Notes: generated by a model not told the origin, from the letters alone. 64,000 bases of DNA from Pleodorina starrii (GCA_030267565.1 BRXU01000072.1:88179-152178), one strand, 5' to 3'. Counted from the stretch's first letter, positions 32,877-44,491 are shown. A program made the numbers and translations.

Positions 32877-34192
32877 GGTTTTTTTTCGCCCGGGGTTTTC
32901 ACCGGGTATTGGCCCGGCTGGGGTTGTCGCCCTGATGAGGCGGTGGTTCAGGTGTGTTCTTGCCGCAGCGGCGGCGGTTCGGTGGTGCGCGGTTGCGTTC
33001 GGTGTCGCGCCGCGGGGCGTGGGTTTCGTGTCGGGTGGCCGCGCGCTCAGCTGGTGGGCGGCCTGGAGGGTCGCGCGTGCGGCTGGTGTTCGGCTGAGTT
33101 CTCCTTTTTTTTTCTGCAGTGTAAGGGCCCTTGGCAGTCGGTCCCCGTTCCTCGTCTCGTTCACTCTTTCCCAAAAAGCACTGTCATTCGGCTCGACAGC
33201 TTCGGCAAAAGCCACGAGATTACAGGTTAAGGGAGACAGGAGCACAGAATTGTTGACTTAGATGCGACGGAGCGAAGCGATCGGAGCCTCTAAGTCTGGT
33301 TCTGTGCGACTGTCGTACAACCGTAATTGAGTGGCGAGACTATTGCGCTTCAGCTCTCTCGTTACAGGCATTCTGCCTTTCACTCTGTAGAGCTTCAGCT
33401 TTTCATAGCTGTTAGTTCCCCGCCCACCTCCCTCGACTGACTCGACAACACGCCCATCCGTCCTCCCCCGCACTCAGACGCCTCCACCATCGGCTCGGCC
33501 ATCGGCTGGCCGCTCGCGGGCACCGGTTGACGGCCGGGCCCGGCGGCCTTTGGCGGGGCTGGGGGGGGGCCTTTGTCTGGGTGTGGTTGGGGCGGTGGGT
33601 GGTGCAGAGGGGGATGGGGGTTTTTTTCGCCCGGGGTTTTCACCGGGTATTGGCCCGGCTGGGGTTGTCGCCCTGATGAGGCGGTGGTTCAGGTGTGTTC
33701 TTGCCGCAGCGGCGGCGGTTCGGTGGTGCGCGGTTGCGTTCGGTGTCGCGCCGCGGGGCGTGGGTTTCGTGTCGGGTGGCCGCGCGCTCAGTTGGTGGGC
33801 GGCCTGGAGGGCCGCGCGCGCGGCTGGTGTTAGGCTGAGTTCTCCTGCAGTGTAAGGGCCCTTGGCAGTCGGTCCCCGTTCCTCGCCTCGTTCACTCTTT
33901 CCCGAAAAGCACTGTCATTCGGCTCGACAGCTTCGGCAAAAGCCACGAGATTACAGGTTAAGGGAGACAGGAGCACAGAAGTAAAACACGCAGCCCTGGT
34001 TGTACCTGCAACCGTGCGGCTTTATTCCAGTGCTAGCCGTGGTGGCTGGGGAGGACTGGGACCGGGGAAACCCGTCACCCCACCTCCTCTGATCCCTTCA
34101 CTCACGCCTCGGCCTCCGGTCCGGCGTATTATTATTAATTTTATTATTCTATTGCTAGCCGACTGGGTAGTTTGGGGTGAAAAGGATCCGCT

Positions 34193-34256
34193 ACAGAGAC
34201 TTGAACTCGGGTTACGTGATTCAGAGTCATGTGTCCTAACCACTAGACCACAGGTC
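34193..34256 (-). pseudogene. tRNA-Gln(CTG) relic, acceptor 3' strand deleted
   Basis: The stretch for the 3' acceptor strand and part of the T stem is missing; anticodon CTG is kept. Confidence 0.75.
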
Positions 34257-34566
34257 CAGAAACATGAATTACCTTTCGCAGGCGGCCACACCACGGACAT
34301 ATTGTGGAGCTTGCGGCTCTACGTACGTGGTAGCCAGGTCCTCGCTGAGCCGTGTACGGTACTTTTTGCACCAGATGAAGATGGCAGCATGGCACGCGTT
34401 TTTGCATGTCATCCACACCCCCACATACAAATAAACATGCTGGCACACGCCATGTTTGCGATCTCTAGCTAACAGTGTTACGTTACTGTTGGATCATGCC
34501 AGTCACAACCGATGTCACACCTGCTGAACCGATGCAGGCGCACGCTTTGCATAACTTTGCCCCTGG

Positions 34567-35759
34567 AGCCCGTAATGTTGAGCGAGGTCAATGCATTAAT
34601 AAACAAAGCAGTTCGGAACAGTTCTGAGAGAGCTGATTTGGTTCGATGTCTTGCCATGCATGATATGCATGAATCCGTTTCCATGTGTCAGAGGCGTTGG
34701 GCCAAGCTGGGGGTGAGGGGCTGCCGCCCCCCTCCCCCAGACCCCCTTCCCCCCGCTGGTGGGGGGCGGGGGACTGTCGCCGCCCATCCCCCCACACCCC
34801 CCTCCCCCCCGGGCCGTCCGCATAGCAGTGTCGCAATGTTGACGATGTATTTAAAGGAACAGCCGTGGGGACGGTATTGCTTCGTACCTGTGGATGGCTC
34901 TGCTAATGCCAATTAATAAAATCATTGTTGCATTACAGTAGCAGATCATGTTGTCAACTCGCGGACACTTATGTAGTTGCCGAACTATCGTTGCAGATGA
35001 GGAGCGAGTATCAGAACGGCAAAATCGACGGACGGGATCCTTTCGTCTCCAATATTCACCAATGTAGAGCGCAAATTTAGTGTTTCGATGTCTTGCCATT
35101 TACAATTCGCATTAGGTGCACGTGCTTAGGCCGGTCTCCCAACAACCAGCCCCGCAGTTTGCCCGTCGTCATGGTTTGTCCCTTGCCGCCTTTGTTTTCT
35201 GAAACCAAAAGAGGTTTTATGTCCTCGGGAACGGCCGTCCGTACGCATGTGCCCCAATACAGCAGTAAAAGGCATTAATAGGCAATACCAGGAATGTACA
35301 CACGCAACGCGCAATTGCTTTGGGTGTGCGCACTGCAAACTTACGATTGCCGTAAAGGCGGCGGAACAGGCTGAGGAACGAATTGCACAAACACAACAGC
35401 CGTGCAACGCAGGGCTGGGCTACATATTGGCCCACGTGACGACATAAAAAGCAGTACCTTGAATGTACACGCAACGCGCAATTGCTTTGGGTGTGCGCAC
35501 TGCAAACTTACAATTGCCGTGAAGGACGCGGAACAGGATGATTAACGGATTGCACCACAACAAAGCCGGGAAACGCAGGGCTGGGCTACATATTGGCACA
35601 AAAGACGGAATATGCATATTTGTTTGGACATCGTCTTCTAAAACAACACACATTGAAATTCCCAATTTCGTTCACCGGTTAGGACGTGGCGAAATCGCGT
35701 GGATGTGTCAAATCGTTATACGTTCAGTCGTCCAGTAATGATGTCCTATATTACGGGCT
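34567..35759. mobile_element. 1.2-kb dispersed repeat family member, copy 1
   Basis: The ends are short inverted repeats (AGCCCGTAAT...ATTACGGGCT). It has internal subrepeats of about 130 bp (two blocks with CGCAGGGCTGGGCTACATAT) and an extreme C/G tract at 34720-34822. No credible protein. It is probably a non-autonomous DNA transposon; relatives lie at 1740-2300 and 23823-24110. Confidence 0.55.
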
Positions 35760-35979
35760 AAACAAGTAAAACACGCAGCCCTGGTCGTACCTGCAACCGT
35801 GCGGCTTTATTCCAGTGCTAGCCGTGGTGGCTGGGGAGGACTGGGACCGGGGAAACCCGTCACCCCACCTCCTCTGATCCCTTCACCCACGCCTCGGCCT
35901 CCGGTCCGGCGTATTATTATTAATTTTATTATTCTATTGCTAGCCGACTGGGTAGTTTGGGGTGAAAAGGATCCGCTGC

Positions 35980-36051
35980 AGGTCCTGCCGAGACTTGAAC
36001 TCGGGTTACATGATTTAGAGTCTTGTGCCCTAACCACTAGACCACAGGACC
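35980..36051 (-). tRNA. tRNA-Gln-derived copy with anticodon CTA (amber), one stem mismatch
   Basis: Anticodon loop CTCTAAA gives CTA instead of CTG. The anticodon stem has one A-A mismatch (CAAGA/TCATG). Other arms are intact and TTTT follows on the minus strand. Confidence 0.7.
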
Positions 36052-36351
36052 AGGAACATGAATTACATTTCGCAGGCGGCCCCACCACGGACATATTGTG
36101 GAGCTTGCGGCTCTACGTACGTGGTAGCCAGGTCCTCGCTGAGCCTTGTACGGTACTTTTTGCACCAGATGAAGATGGCAGCATGGCACGCGTTTTTGCA
36201 TGTCATCCACACCCCCACATACAAAAAAACATGCTGGCACACGCCATGTTTGCGATCTCTAGCTAACGGTGTTACGTTACTGTTGGATCATGCAAGTCAC
36301 AACCGATGTCACACCTGCTGAACCGATGCAGGCGCACGCTTGCATAAACAA

Positions 36352-39033
36352 TTGTTGACTTAGATGCGACGGAGCGAAGCGATCGGAGCCTGTAAGTCTG
36401 GTTCTGTGCGACTGTCGTACAACCGTAATTGAGTGGCGAGACTATTGCGCTTCAGCTCTCTCGTTACAGGCATTCTGCCTTTCACTCTGTAGAGTTTCAG
36501 CTTTTCATAGCTGTTAGTTCAATTTGGCTAGAGCAGAGCTCGCCATTTGAAGCCTTACCTCGTCACCATCTCTCTTTCTCTCTCTCTTCAGCGGACATCT
36601 CTTCTAATTTTGTCAAGTCTATGGCTGGACCAGATGATACTACCAACCAGGAGCAGCGGGAGCAGCAGCAACAGCAAGGTGCGATGACTTCGGGTGGCGG
36701 CAACCCTCAGACCGTTACCACCACGGTCGGCGAGGGCCCTCCTACCATTGCTGCTGGTGGCACCCCACCTCCTCATCAGCGTCCTCCTCCGCCGGCCGGC
36801 AGCCCCGCTGCTGGGGCCCAGCTAGTCAACACAGCTGTGAAGAACGCCATGCTGCCGATGCAGCAACATATGTCGGAGCAGACCGCGATGCTGACAAAGC
36901 AGCAAGAGGTGCTGGTATCTTTGGGGAAAGTTTTGGCTGCGAATCCGGCGGCCACAGTCCTGTCACCGCCTCAGATCCCTGCGGCGTCGGTGGCTCCCAC
37001 CAAGTCCAAGAAGACCAAGGACAAGAAGAAGAAGAGGCGGGAGGACAGCAGTTCGAGTTCGTCCACCGACAGCGATGAGGACGACTCCGAATTCATCGAT
37101 CGACTGACGCGACTGGTGGACAAGATCGACGCCTTGCAGCCCTCGGACCCTTCTGGATATCGCAAGCAGGTGTTTTCCGGTTTCGAGGCGCAGGCCAGGC
37201 TGGCTCTGGCGCTGCTGGCTGGGGACCAGCCGGACGTCAAGGGCGCCACCAAGGTGCTGAAGTCCCTGGTGCGGCGGACGGAAGTCGGCAAGGCGTGCAC
37301 CGACCTCTTGGCGTCGGAGCCGCGCATCGGCCTGTCCGCAGCAGACATCTGTTTTTCATCCATCTGCAACGAGGAGATGTACCGGGGGAAAACCAAGCCG
37401 ACCAAGATCGTGGAGTGCGAGAAGGGCGCCGCGATCAAGCGCGCCAGCAACCGCTCGGGCGGGGGCATGGGTGGCGGCGCTGCGGGCGGCGACGGTGCGG
37501 GTGGTTTCCGCGATGGCGCGGGCCGGGGCGGCGCCGGGCAGCATGACCGGAGGCGTGAGGACGATTACGGCCGCTTTGGGCGCGACGGTCGCGACGGGCG
37601 CGACAACAAGCGGCGCGGCTGAGCACAGCCTTGCAGGCCTGCGTTATGACTTCGTCGAAGTTTTGTAGCGCCTGCACGCGCTTGGACGGCCGCGAATGCG
37701 CCCGCGTGCGCTTGGATGATCTCCTATCTGCACCCGCGTGCGCTTGAATGACTGTATCGGCGCCCGCGCTCGCCTGGATACCTGCGCCCGCGTGCGCTTG
37801 GACGACTTGATCTGCGCCCGCGTGCGCTTGAAGGACTAATTTGTGCCCGCATGCGCTCGGACTGTATCTTATCTGCGCCCGCATGCGCTTGGATGTCTGC
37901 GCCTGCGTGACTATAATCGCGCCCGCGTGCACTTAGGCGGCGGTTTTTTTTCGCCCGGGGTTTTCACCGGGTATTGGCCCGGCTGGGGTTGTCGCCCTGA
38001 TGAGGCGGTGGTTCAGGTGTGTTCTTGCCGCAGCGGCGGCGGTTCGGTGGTGCGCGGTTGCGTTCGGTGTCGCGCCGCGGGGCGTGGGTTTCGTGTCGGG
38101 TGGCCGCGCGCTCAGTTGGTGGGCGGCCTGGAGGGCCGCGCGCGCGGCTGGTGTTAGGCTGAGTTCTCCTGCAGTGTAAGGGCCCTTGGCAGTCGGTCCC
38201 CGTTCCTCGCCTCGTTCACTCTTTCCCGAAAAGCACTGTCATTCGGCTCGACAGCTTCGGCAAAAGCCACGAGATTACAGGTTAAGGGAGACAGGAGCAC
38301 AGAATTGTTGACTTAGATGCGACGGAGCGAAGCGATCGGAGCCTCTAAGTCTGGTTCTGTGCGACTGTCGTACAACCGTAATTGAGTGGCGAGACTATTG
38401 CGCTTCAGCTCTCTCGTTACAGGCATTCTGCCTTTCACTCTGTAGAGCTTCAGCTTTTCATAGCTGTTAGTTCCCCGCCCACCTCCCTCGACTGACTCGA
38501 CAACACGCCCATCCGTCCTCCCCCGCACTCAGACGCCTCCACCATCGGCTCGGCCATCGGCTGGCCGCTCGCGGGCACCGGTTGACGGCCGGGCCCGGCG
38601 GCCTTTGGCGGGGCTGGGGGGGGGCCTTTGTCTGGGTGTGGTTGGGGCGGTGGGTGGTGCAGAGGGGGATGGGGTTTTTTTTCGCCCGGGGTTTTCACCG
38701 GGTATTGGCCCGGCTGGGGTTGTCGCCCTGATGAGGCGGTGGTTCAGGTGTGTTCTTGCCGCAGCGGCGGCGGTTCGGTGGTGCGCGGTTGCGTTCAGTG
38801 TCGCGCCGCGGGGCGTGGGTTTCGTGTCGGGTGGCCGCGCGCTCAGTTGGTGGGCGGCCTGGAGGGCCGCGCGCGCGGCTGGTGTTAGGCTGAGTTCTCC
38901 TGCAGTGTAAGGGCCCTTGGCAGTCGGTCCCCGTTCCTCGCCTCGTTCACTCTTTCCCGAAAAGCACTGTCATTCGGCTCGACAGCTTCGGCAAAAGCCA
39001 CGAGATTACAGGTTAAGGGAGACAGGAGCACAG
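36352..39033 (+). mobile_element. PAT-like DIRS retroelement with split direct repeats, gag only, copy 2
   Basis: Duplicate of 31287-33978 carried by the 5.06-kb segmental duplication rather than an independent insertion, since flanks match too. B1 here lacks the T-rich 9-11-bp insertion seen in copy 1, so copy 1 acquired it after duplication. Confidence 0.75.
36621..37622 (+). CDS. Gag-like protein of the PAT-like element, copy 2
   Basis: 333 residues, identical to copy 1 except one Thr-to-Ala change in the Gly-rich tail. The frame is fully open. Same start choice, MAGPDDTT. Confidence 0.7.
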   Translation: MAGPDDTTNQEQREQQQQQGAMTSGGGNPQTVTTTVGEGPPTIAAGGTPPPHQRPPPPAGSPAAGAQLVNTAVKNAMLPMQQHMSEQTAMLTKQQEVLVSLGKVLAANPAATVLSPPQIPAASVAPTKSKKTKDKKKKRREDSSSSSSTDSDEDDSEFIDRLTRLVDKIDALQPSDPSGYRKQVFSGFEAQARLALALLAGDQPDVKGATKVLKSLVRRTEVGKACTDLLASEPRIGLSAADICFSSICNEEMYRGKTKPTKIVECEKGAAIKRASNRSGGGMGGGAAGGDGAGGFRDGAGRGGAGQHDRRREDDYGRFGRDGRDGRDNKRRG

Positions 39034-39247
39034 AAGTAAAACACGCAGCCCTGGTTGTACCTGCAACCGTGCGGCTTTATTCCAGTGCTAGCCGTGGTGG
39101 CTGGGGAGGACTGGGACCGGGGAAACCCGTCACCCCACCTCCTCTGATCCCTTCACTCACGCCTCGGCCTCCGGTCCGGCGTATTATTATTAATTTTATT
39201 ATTCTATTGCTAGCCGACTGGGTAGTTTGGGGTGAAAAGGATCCGCT

Positions 39248-39312
39248 ACAGAGACTTGAACTCGGGTTACGTGATTCAGAGTCATGTGTCCTAACCACTA
39301 GACCACAGGTCC
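39248..39312 (-). pseudogene. tRNA-Gln(CTG) relic, duplicate of 34193-34256
   Basis: Carries the same acceptor and T-arm deletion, so the damage predates the segmental duplication. Confidence 0.75.
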
Positions 39313-39621
39313 AGAAACATGAATTACCTTTCGCAGGCGGCCACACCACGGACATATTGTGGAGCTTGCGGCTCTACGTACGTGGTAGCCAGGTCCTCGC
39401 TGAGCCGTGTACGGTACTTTTTGCACCAGATGAAGATGGCAGCATGGCACGCGTTTTTGCATGTCATCCACACCCCCACATACAAATAAACATGCTGGCA
39501 CACGCCATGTTTGCGATCTCTAGCTAACAGTGTTACGTTACTGTTGGATCATGCCAGTCACAACCGATGTCACACCTGCTGAACCGATGCAGGCGCACGC
39601 TTTGCATAACTTTGCCCCTGG

Positions 39622-40814
39622 AGCCCGTAATGTTGAGCGAGGTCAATGCATTAATAAACAAAGCAGTTCGGAACAGTTCTGAGAGAGCTGATTTGGTTCG
39701 ATGTCTTGCCATGCATGATATGCATGAATCCGTTTCCATGTGTCAGAGGCGTTGGGCCAAGCTGGGGGTGAGGGGCTGTCGCCCCCCTCCCCCAGACCCC
39801 CTTCCCCCCGCTGGTGGGGGGCGGGGGACTGTCGCCGCCCATCCCCCCACACACCCCTCCCCCCCGGGCCGTCCGCATAGCAGTGTCGCAATGTTGACGA
39901 TGTATTTAAAGGAACAGCCGTGGGGACGGTATTGCTTCGTACCTGTGGATGGCTCTGCTAATGCCAATTAATAAAATCATTGTTGCATTACAGTAGCAGA
40001 TCATGTTGTCAACTCGCGGACACTTATGTAGTTGCCGAACTATCGTTGCAGATGAGGAGCGAGTATCAGAACGGCAAAATCGACGGACGGGATCCTTTCG
40101 TCTCCAATATTCACCAATGTAGAGCGCAAATTTAGTGTTTCGATGTCTTGCCATTTACAATTCGCATTAGGTGCACGTGCTTAGGCCGGTCTCCCAACAA
40201 CCAGCCCCGCAGTTTGCCCGTCGTCATGGTTTGTCCCTTGCCGCCTTTGTTTTCTGAAACCAAAAGAGGTTTTATGTCCTCGGGAACGGCCGTCCGTACG
40301 CATGTGCCCCAATACAGCAGTAAAAGGCATTAATAGGCAATACCAGGAATGTACACACGCAACGCGCAATTGCTTTGGGTGTGCGCACTGCAAACTTACG
40401 ATTGCCGTAAAGGCGGCGGAACAGGCTGAGGAACGAATTGCACAAACACAACAGCCGTGCAACGCAGGGCTGGGCTACATATTGGCCCACGTGACGACAT
40501 AAAAAGCAGTACCTTGAATGTACACGCAACGCGCAATTGCTTTGGGTGTGCGCACTGCAAACTTACAATTGCCGTGAAGGACGCGGAACAGGATGATTAA
40601 CGGATTGCACCACAACAAAGCCGGGAAACGCAGGGCTGGGCTACATATTGGCACAAAAGACGGAATATGCATATTTGTTTGGACATCGTCTTCTAAAACA
40701 ACACACATTGAAATTCCCAATTTCGTTCACCGGTTAGGACGTGGCGAAATCGCGTGGATGTGTCAAATCGTTATACGTTCAGTCGTCCAGTAATGATGTC
40801 CTATATTACGGGCT
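39622..40814. mobile_element. 1.2-kb dispersed repeat family member, copy 2
   Basis: Duplicate of 34567-35759 within the segmental duplication; a few substitutions in the C/G tract. Confidence 0.55.
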
Positions 40815-41034
40815 AAACAAGTAAAACACGCAGCCCTGGTCGTACCTGCAACCGTGCGGCTTTATTCCAGTGCTAGCCGTGGTGGCTGGGGAGGACTGGG
40901 ACCGGGGAAACCCGTCACCCCACCTCCTCTGATCCCTTCACCCACGCCTCGGCCTCCGGTCCGGCGTATTATTATTAATTTTATTATTCTATTGCTAGCC
41001 GACTGGGTAGTTTGGGGTGAAAAGGATCCGCTGC

Positions 41035-41106
41035 AGGTCCTGCCGAGACTTGAACTCGGGTTACATGATTTAGAGTCATGTGCCCTAACCACTAGACCAC
41101 AGGACC
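41035..41106 (-). tRNA. tRNA with amber-reading anticodon CTA, tRNA-Gln body, intact fold
   Basis: A full 72-nt cloverleaf: acceptor GGTCCTG/CAGGACC, D stem GTCT/GGGC (with G-U pairs), anticodon stem CATGA/TCATG fully paired around loop CTCTAAA, and T arm CCGAG-TTCAAGT-CTCGG. The anticodon is CTA, so it would read UAG. A TTTT tract lies about 11 nt past the 3' end, as needed for Pol III termination. Whether it is transcribed or charged with Gln is unknown; Gln synthetases often recognise the middle and third anticodon bases, so charging could be reduced. Confidence 0.8.
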
Positions 41107-42245
41107 AGGAACATGAATTACATTTCGCAGGCGGCCCCACCACGGACATATTGTGGAGCTTGCGGCTCTACGTACGTGGTAGCCAGGTCCTCGCTGAGCC
41201 GTGTACGGTACTTTTTGCACCAGATGAAGATGGCAGCATGGCACGCGTTTTTGCATGTCATCCACACCCCCACATACAAATAAACATGCTGGCACACGCC
41301 ATGTTTGCGATCTCTAGCTAACAGTGTTACATTACTGTTGGATCATGCAAGTCACAACCGATGTCACACCTGCTGAACCGATGCAGGCGCACGCTTGCAT
41401 AACTTAGCCCCTGGAGCCCGTAATGTTGAGCGAGGTCAATGCATTAATAAATAAAGCAGTTCGGAACAGTTCTGAGAGAGCTGATTTGGTTCGATGTCTT
41501 GCCATGCATGATATGCATGAATCCGTTTCCATGTGTCAGAGGCGTTGGGCCAAGCTGGGGGTGAGGGGCTGCCGCCCCCCTCCCCCAGACCCCTTCCCCC
41601 CGCTGGTGGGGGGCGGGGGACTGTCGCCGCCCATCCCCCCACACCCCCCTCCCCCCCGGGCCGTCCGCATAGCAGTGTCGCAATGTTGACGATGTATTTA
41701 AAGGAACAGCCGTGGGGACGGTATTGCTTCGTACCTGTGGATGGCTCTGCTAATGCCAATTAATAAAATCATTGTTGCATTACAGTAGCAGATCATGTTG
41801 TCAACTCGCGGACACTTATGTAGTTGCCGAACTATCGTTGCAGATGAGGAGCGAGTATCAGAACGGCAAAATCGACGGACGGGATCCTTTCGTCTCCAAT
41901 ATTCACCAATGTAGAGCGCAAATTTAGTGTTTCGATGTCTTGCCATTTACAATTCGCATTAGGTGCACGTGCTTAGGCCGGTCTCCCAACAACCAGCCCC
42001 GCAGTTTGCCCGTCGTCATGGTTTGTCCCTTGCCGCCTTTGTTTTCTGAAACCAAAAGAGGTTTTATGTCCTCGGGAACGGCCGTCCGTACGCATGTGCC
42101 CCAATACAGCAGTAAAAGGCATTAATAGGCAATACCAGGAATGTACACACGCAACGCGCAATTGCTTTGGGTGTGCGCACTGCAAACTTACGATTGCCGT
42201 AAAGGCGGCGGAACAGGCTGAGGAACGAATTGCACAAACACAACA

Positions 42246-42731
42246 ACCGCTCAAAACACACAGTATTTGTGATCGAGATAGGATACACAGGGGACCTCCG
42301 ACATGATGAAAAGAATGAGCAAAAAGCAAAACAGCACGCGAAGCTAGCCCGCAGGCTCAAGGCCAACGGCTGGAAAGTGCGGTATACACCGAAGGAAGCC
42401 ATCACACTTGGATTCGGTGGGACGATCCGCAACGACCTTAAGCCCCTTATCACCGAGCTCGGCGTGCCACCAGACACTGCCACACAATGCTGCGCGCGCC
42501 TTCATGACCTCGCAATCAAGTACCTGAATAACATAGTCCTACGGCGACGCTCCCTCGAGGGACCCACATGCTACACGTCCAATCGTCAAGGGGTAGGGTA
42601 AGGTTGTTTTTTGTGGAGCTCCCCTGGTGGTGGCGGCGTACAGGCTCCTAGTCGAGCCTCATCGCACCCGCCCCCATAAACCACGCCAGGGTTTTGGCCC
42701 GGCGTAATATTATTATTATTATTATTATTAT
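42246..42731 (+). mobile_element. 5'-truncated LINE 3' end with (ATT)n tail
   Basis: The insertion is absent from the other two copies of the host repeat and is flanked by CACAACA at 42239-42245 and 42732-42738. It contains the last ~115 codons of a non-LTR retrotransposon ORF, a ~100-bp 3' UTR and a tail of about eight ATT repeats starting after CCGGCGTAAT. 5' truncation plus a target duplication fits target-primed reverse transcription. Confidence 0.8.
42249..42601 (+). pseudogene. C-terminal fragment of a LINE reverse transcriptase ORF
   Basis: The reading contains VFVIEIGYTGDLRHDEKNEQ and, later, ITLGFGGTIRNDL, ending at TAA 42599-42601. The IEIGY...EK...QH...LG--G pattern is one I associate with C-terminal regions of algal and other LINE polyproteins downstream of the RT domain. 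No RT catalytic motif remains. The assignment is by pattern only. Confidence 0.6.
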
Positions 42732-43319
42732 CACAACAGCCGTGCAACGCAGGGCTGGGCTACATATTGGCCCACGTGACGACATAAAAAGCAGTACCTT
42801 GAATGTACACGCAACGCGCAATTGCTTTGGGTGTGCGCACTGCAAACTTACAATTGCCGTGAAGGACGCGGAACAGGATGATTAACGGATTGCACCACAA
42901 CAAAGCCGGGAAACGCAGGGCTGGGCTACATATTGGCACAAAAGACGGAATATGCATATTTGTTTGGACATCGTCTTCTAAAACAACACACATTGAAATT
43001 CCCAATTTCGTTCACCGGTTAGGACGTGGCGAAATCGCGTGGATATGTCAAATCGTTACACGTTCAGTCGTCCAGTAATGATGTCCTATATTACGGGCTA
43101 AACAAGTAAAACACGCAGCCCTGGTCGTACCTGCAACCGTGCGGCTTTACTCCAGTGCTAGCCGTGGTGGCTGGGGAGGACTGGGACCGGGGAAACCCGT
43201 CACCCCACCTCCTCTGATCCCTTCACCCACGCCTCGGCCTCCGGTCCGGCGTATTATTATTAATTTTATTATTCTATTGCTAGCCGACTGGGTAGTTTGG
43301 GGTGAAACAGATCCGCTAC

Positions 43320-43391
43320 AGGTCCTGCCAAGACTTGAACTCGGGTTACATGATTCAGAGTCATGTGTCCTAACCACTAGACCACAGGACC
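43320..43391 (-). tRNA. tRNA-Gln(CTG)
   Basis: Complete cloverleaf; one T-stem pair is G-U. It is followed by GTTTC rather than TTTT, so termination may be poor. Confidence 0.75.
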
Positions 43392-43905
43392 AGGAACATG
43401 AATTACCCTTCGCAGGCGGCCCCACCACGGACATATTGTGGAGCTTGCGGCTCTACGTACGTGGTAGCCAGGTCCTCGCTGAGCCGTGTACGGTACTTTT
43501 TGCACCAGATGAAGATGGCAGCATGGCACGCGTTTTTGCATGTCATCCACACCCCCACATACAAATAAACATGCTGGCACACGCCATGTTTGCGATCTCT
43601 AGCTAACGGTGTTACGTTACTGTTGGATCATGCAAGTCACAACCGATGTCACACCTGCTGAACCGATGCAGGCGCACGCTTGCATAAACAAGTAAAACAC
43701 GCAGCCCTGGTCGTACCTGCAACCGTGCGGCTTTATTCCAGTGCTAGCCGTGGTGGCTGGGGAGGACTGGGACCGGGGAAACCCGTCACCCCACCTCCTC
43801 TGATCCCTTCACCCACGCCTCGGCCTCCGGTCCGGCGTATTATTATTAATTTTATTATTCTATTGCTAGCCGACTGGGTAGTTTGGGGTGAAAAGGTTCC
43901 GCTAC

Positions 43906-43977
43906 AGGTCCTGCCGAGACTTGAACTCGGGTTACATGATTCAGAGTCATGTGTCCTAACCACTAGACCACAGGACC
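43906..43977 (-). tRNA. tRNA-Gln(CTG)
   Basis: Complete cloverleaf: acceptor GGTCCTG/CAGGACC, loop CTCTGAA, T arm CCGAG-TTCAAGT-CTCGG, discriminator T as in eukaryotic tRNA-Gln. It keeps a TTTT tract downstream, so it is the best candidate for an expressed Gln copy. Confidence 0.85.
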
Positions 43978-44491
43978 AGGAACATGAATTACATTTCGCA
44001 GGCGGCCCCACCACGGACATATTGTGGAGCTTGCGGCTCTACGTACGTGGTAGCCAGGTCCTCGCTGAGCCGTGTACGGTACTTTTTGCACCAGATGAAG
44101 ATGGCAGCATGGCACGCGTTTTTGCATGTCATCCACACCCCCACATACAAATAAACATGCTGTCACACGCCATGTTTGCGATCTCTAGCTAACGGTGTTA
44201 CGTTACTGTTGGATCATGCAAGTCACAACCGATGTCACACCTGCTGAACCGATGCAGGTGCACGCTTGCATAAACAAGTAAAACACGCAGCCCTGGTCGT
44301 ACCTGCAACCGTGCGGCTTTACTCCAGTGCTAGCCGTGGTGGCTGGGGAGGACTGGGACCGGGGAAACTCGTCACCCCACCTCCTCTGATCCCTTCACTC
44401 ACGCCTCGGCCTCCGGTCCGGCGTATTATTATTAATTTTATTATTCTATTGCTAGCCGACTGGGTAGTTTGGGGTGTAAAGGATCCGCTAC

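Larger units (their letters stand above)
31287..33978 (+). mobile_element. PAT-like DIRS retroelement with split direct repeats, gag only, copy 1
   Basis: A1 (31287-31455) and A2 (33250-33418) are 169-bp direct repeats with two differences. B1 (about 32877-33247) and B2 (about 33619-33978) are ~360-bp direct repeats. The order A1-ORF-B1-A2-spacer-B2, with B1 and A2 separated only by AA, is the split-repeat layout of PAT/Kangaroo elements. The insertion interrupts the satellite word ATAAACAAGTAAAAC at AA with no longer duplication, as expected for recombinase-mediated integration through a circle. Reverse transcriptase, RNase H and tyrosine recombinase are absent, so the copy depends on a helper. 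Confidence 0.75.
30700..43085. repeat. 5.06-kb segmental tandem duplication, two full copies and one partial
   Basis: Copies span about 30700-35763, 35764-40818 and 40819-43085. Each begins with the same satellite junction (AAGTAAAACACGCAGCC). Copies 1 and 2 hold a satellite unit, the PAT-like element, a second satellite unit and the 1.2-kb repeat. Copy 3 lacks the PAT-like element and carries a LINE insertion instead. Offsets are 5065 bp at the left and 5055 bp further right because of small indels. Divergence between copies 1 and 2 is very low. Confidence 0.9.
41415..43099. mobile_element. 1.2-kb dispersed repeat family member, copy 3, split by a LINE fragment
   Basis: Same end motifs as the other copies. 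Similarity is interrupted at 42246-42731 by a LINE 3' end flanked by CACAACA. Confidence 0.55.

Noticed and set aside
30112..43085. rRNA intergenic spacer
   Set aside because: No rRNA segment is recognisable; the conserved core of the unit is a tRNA.
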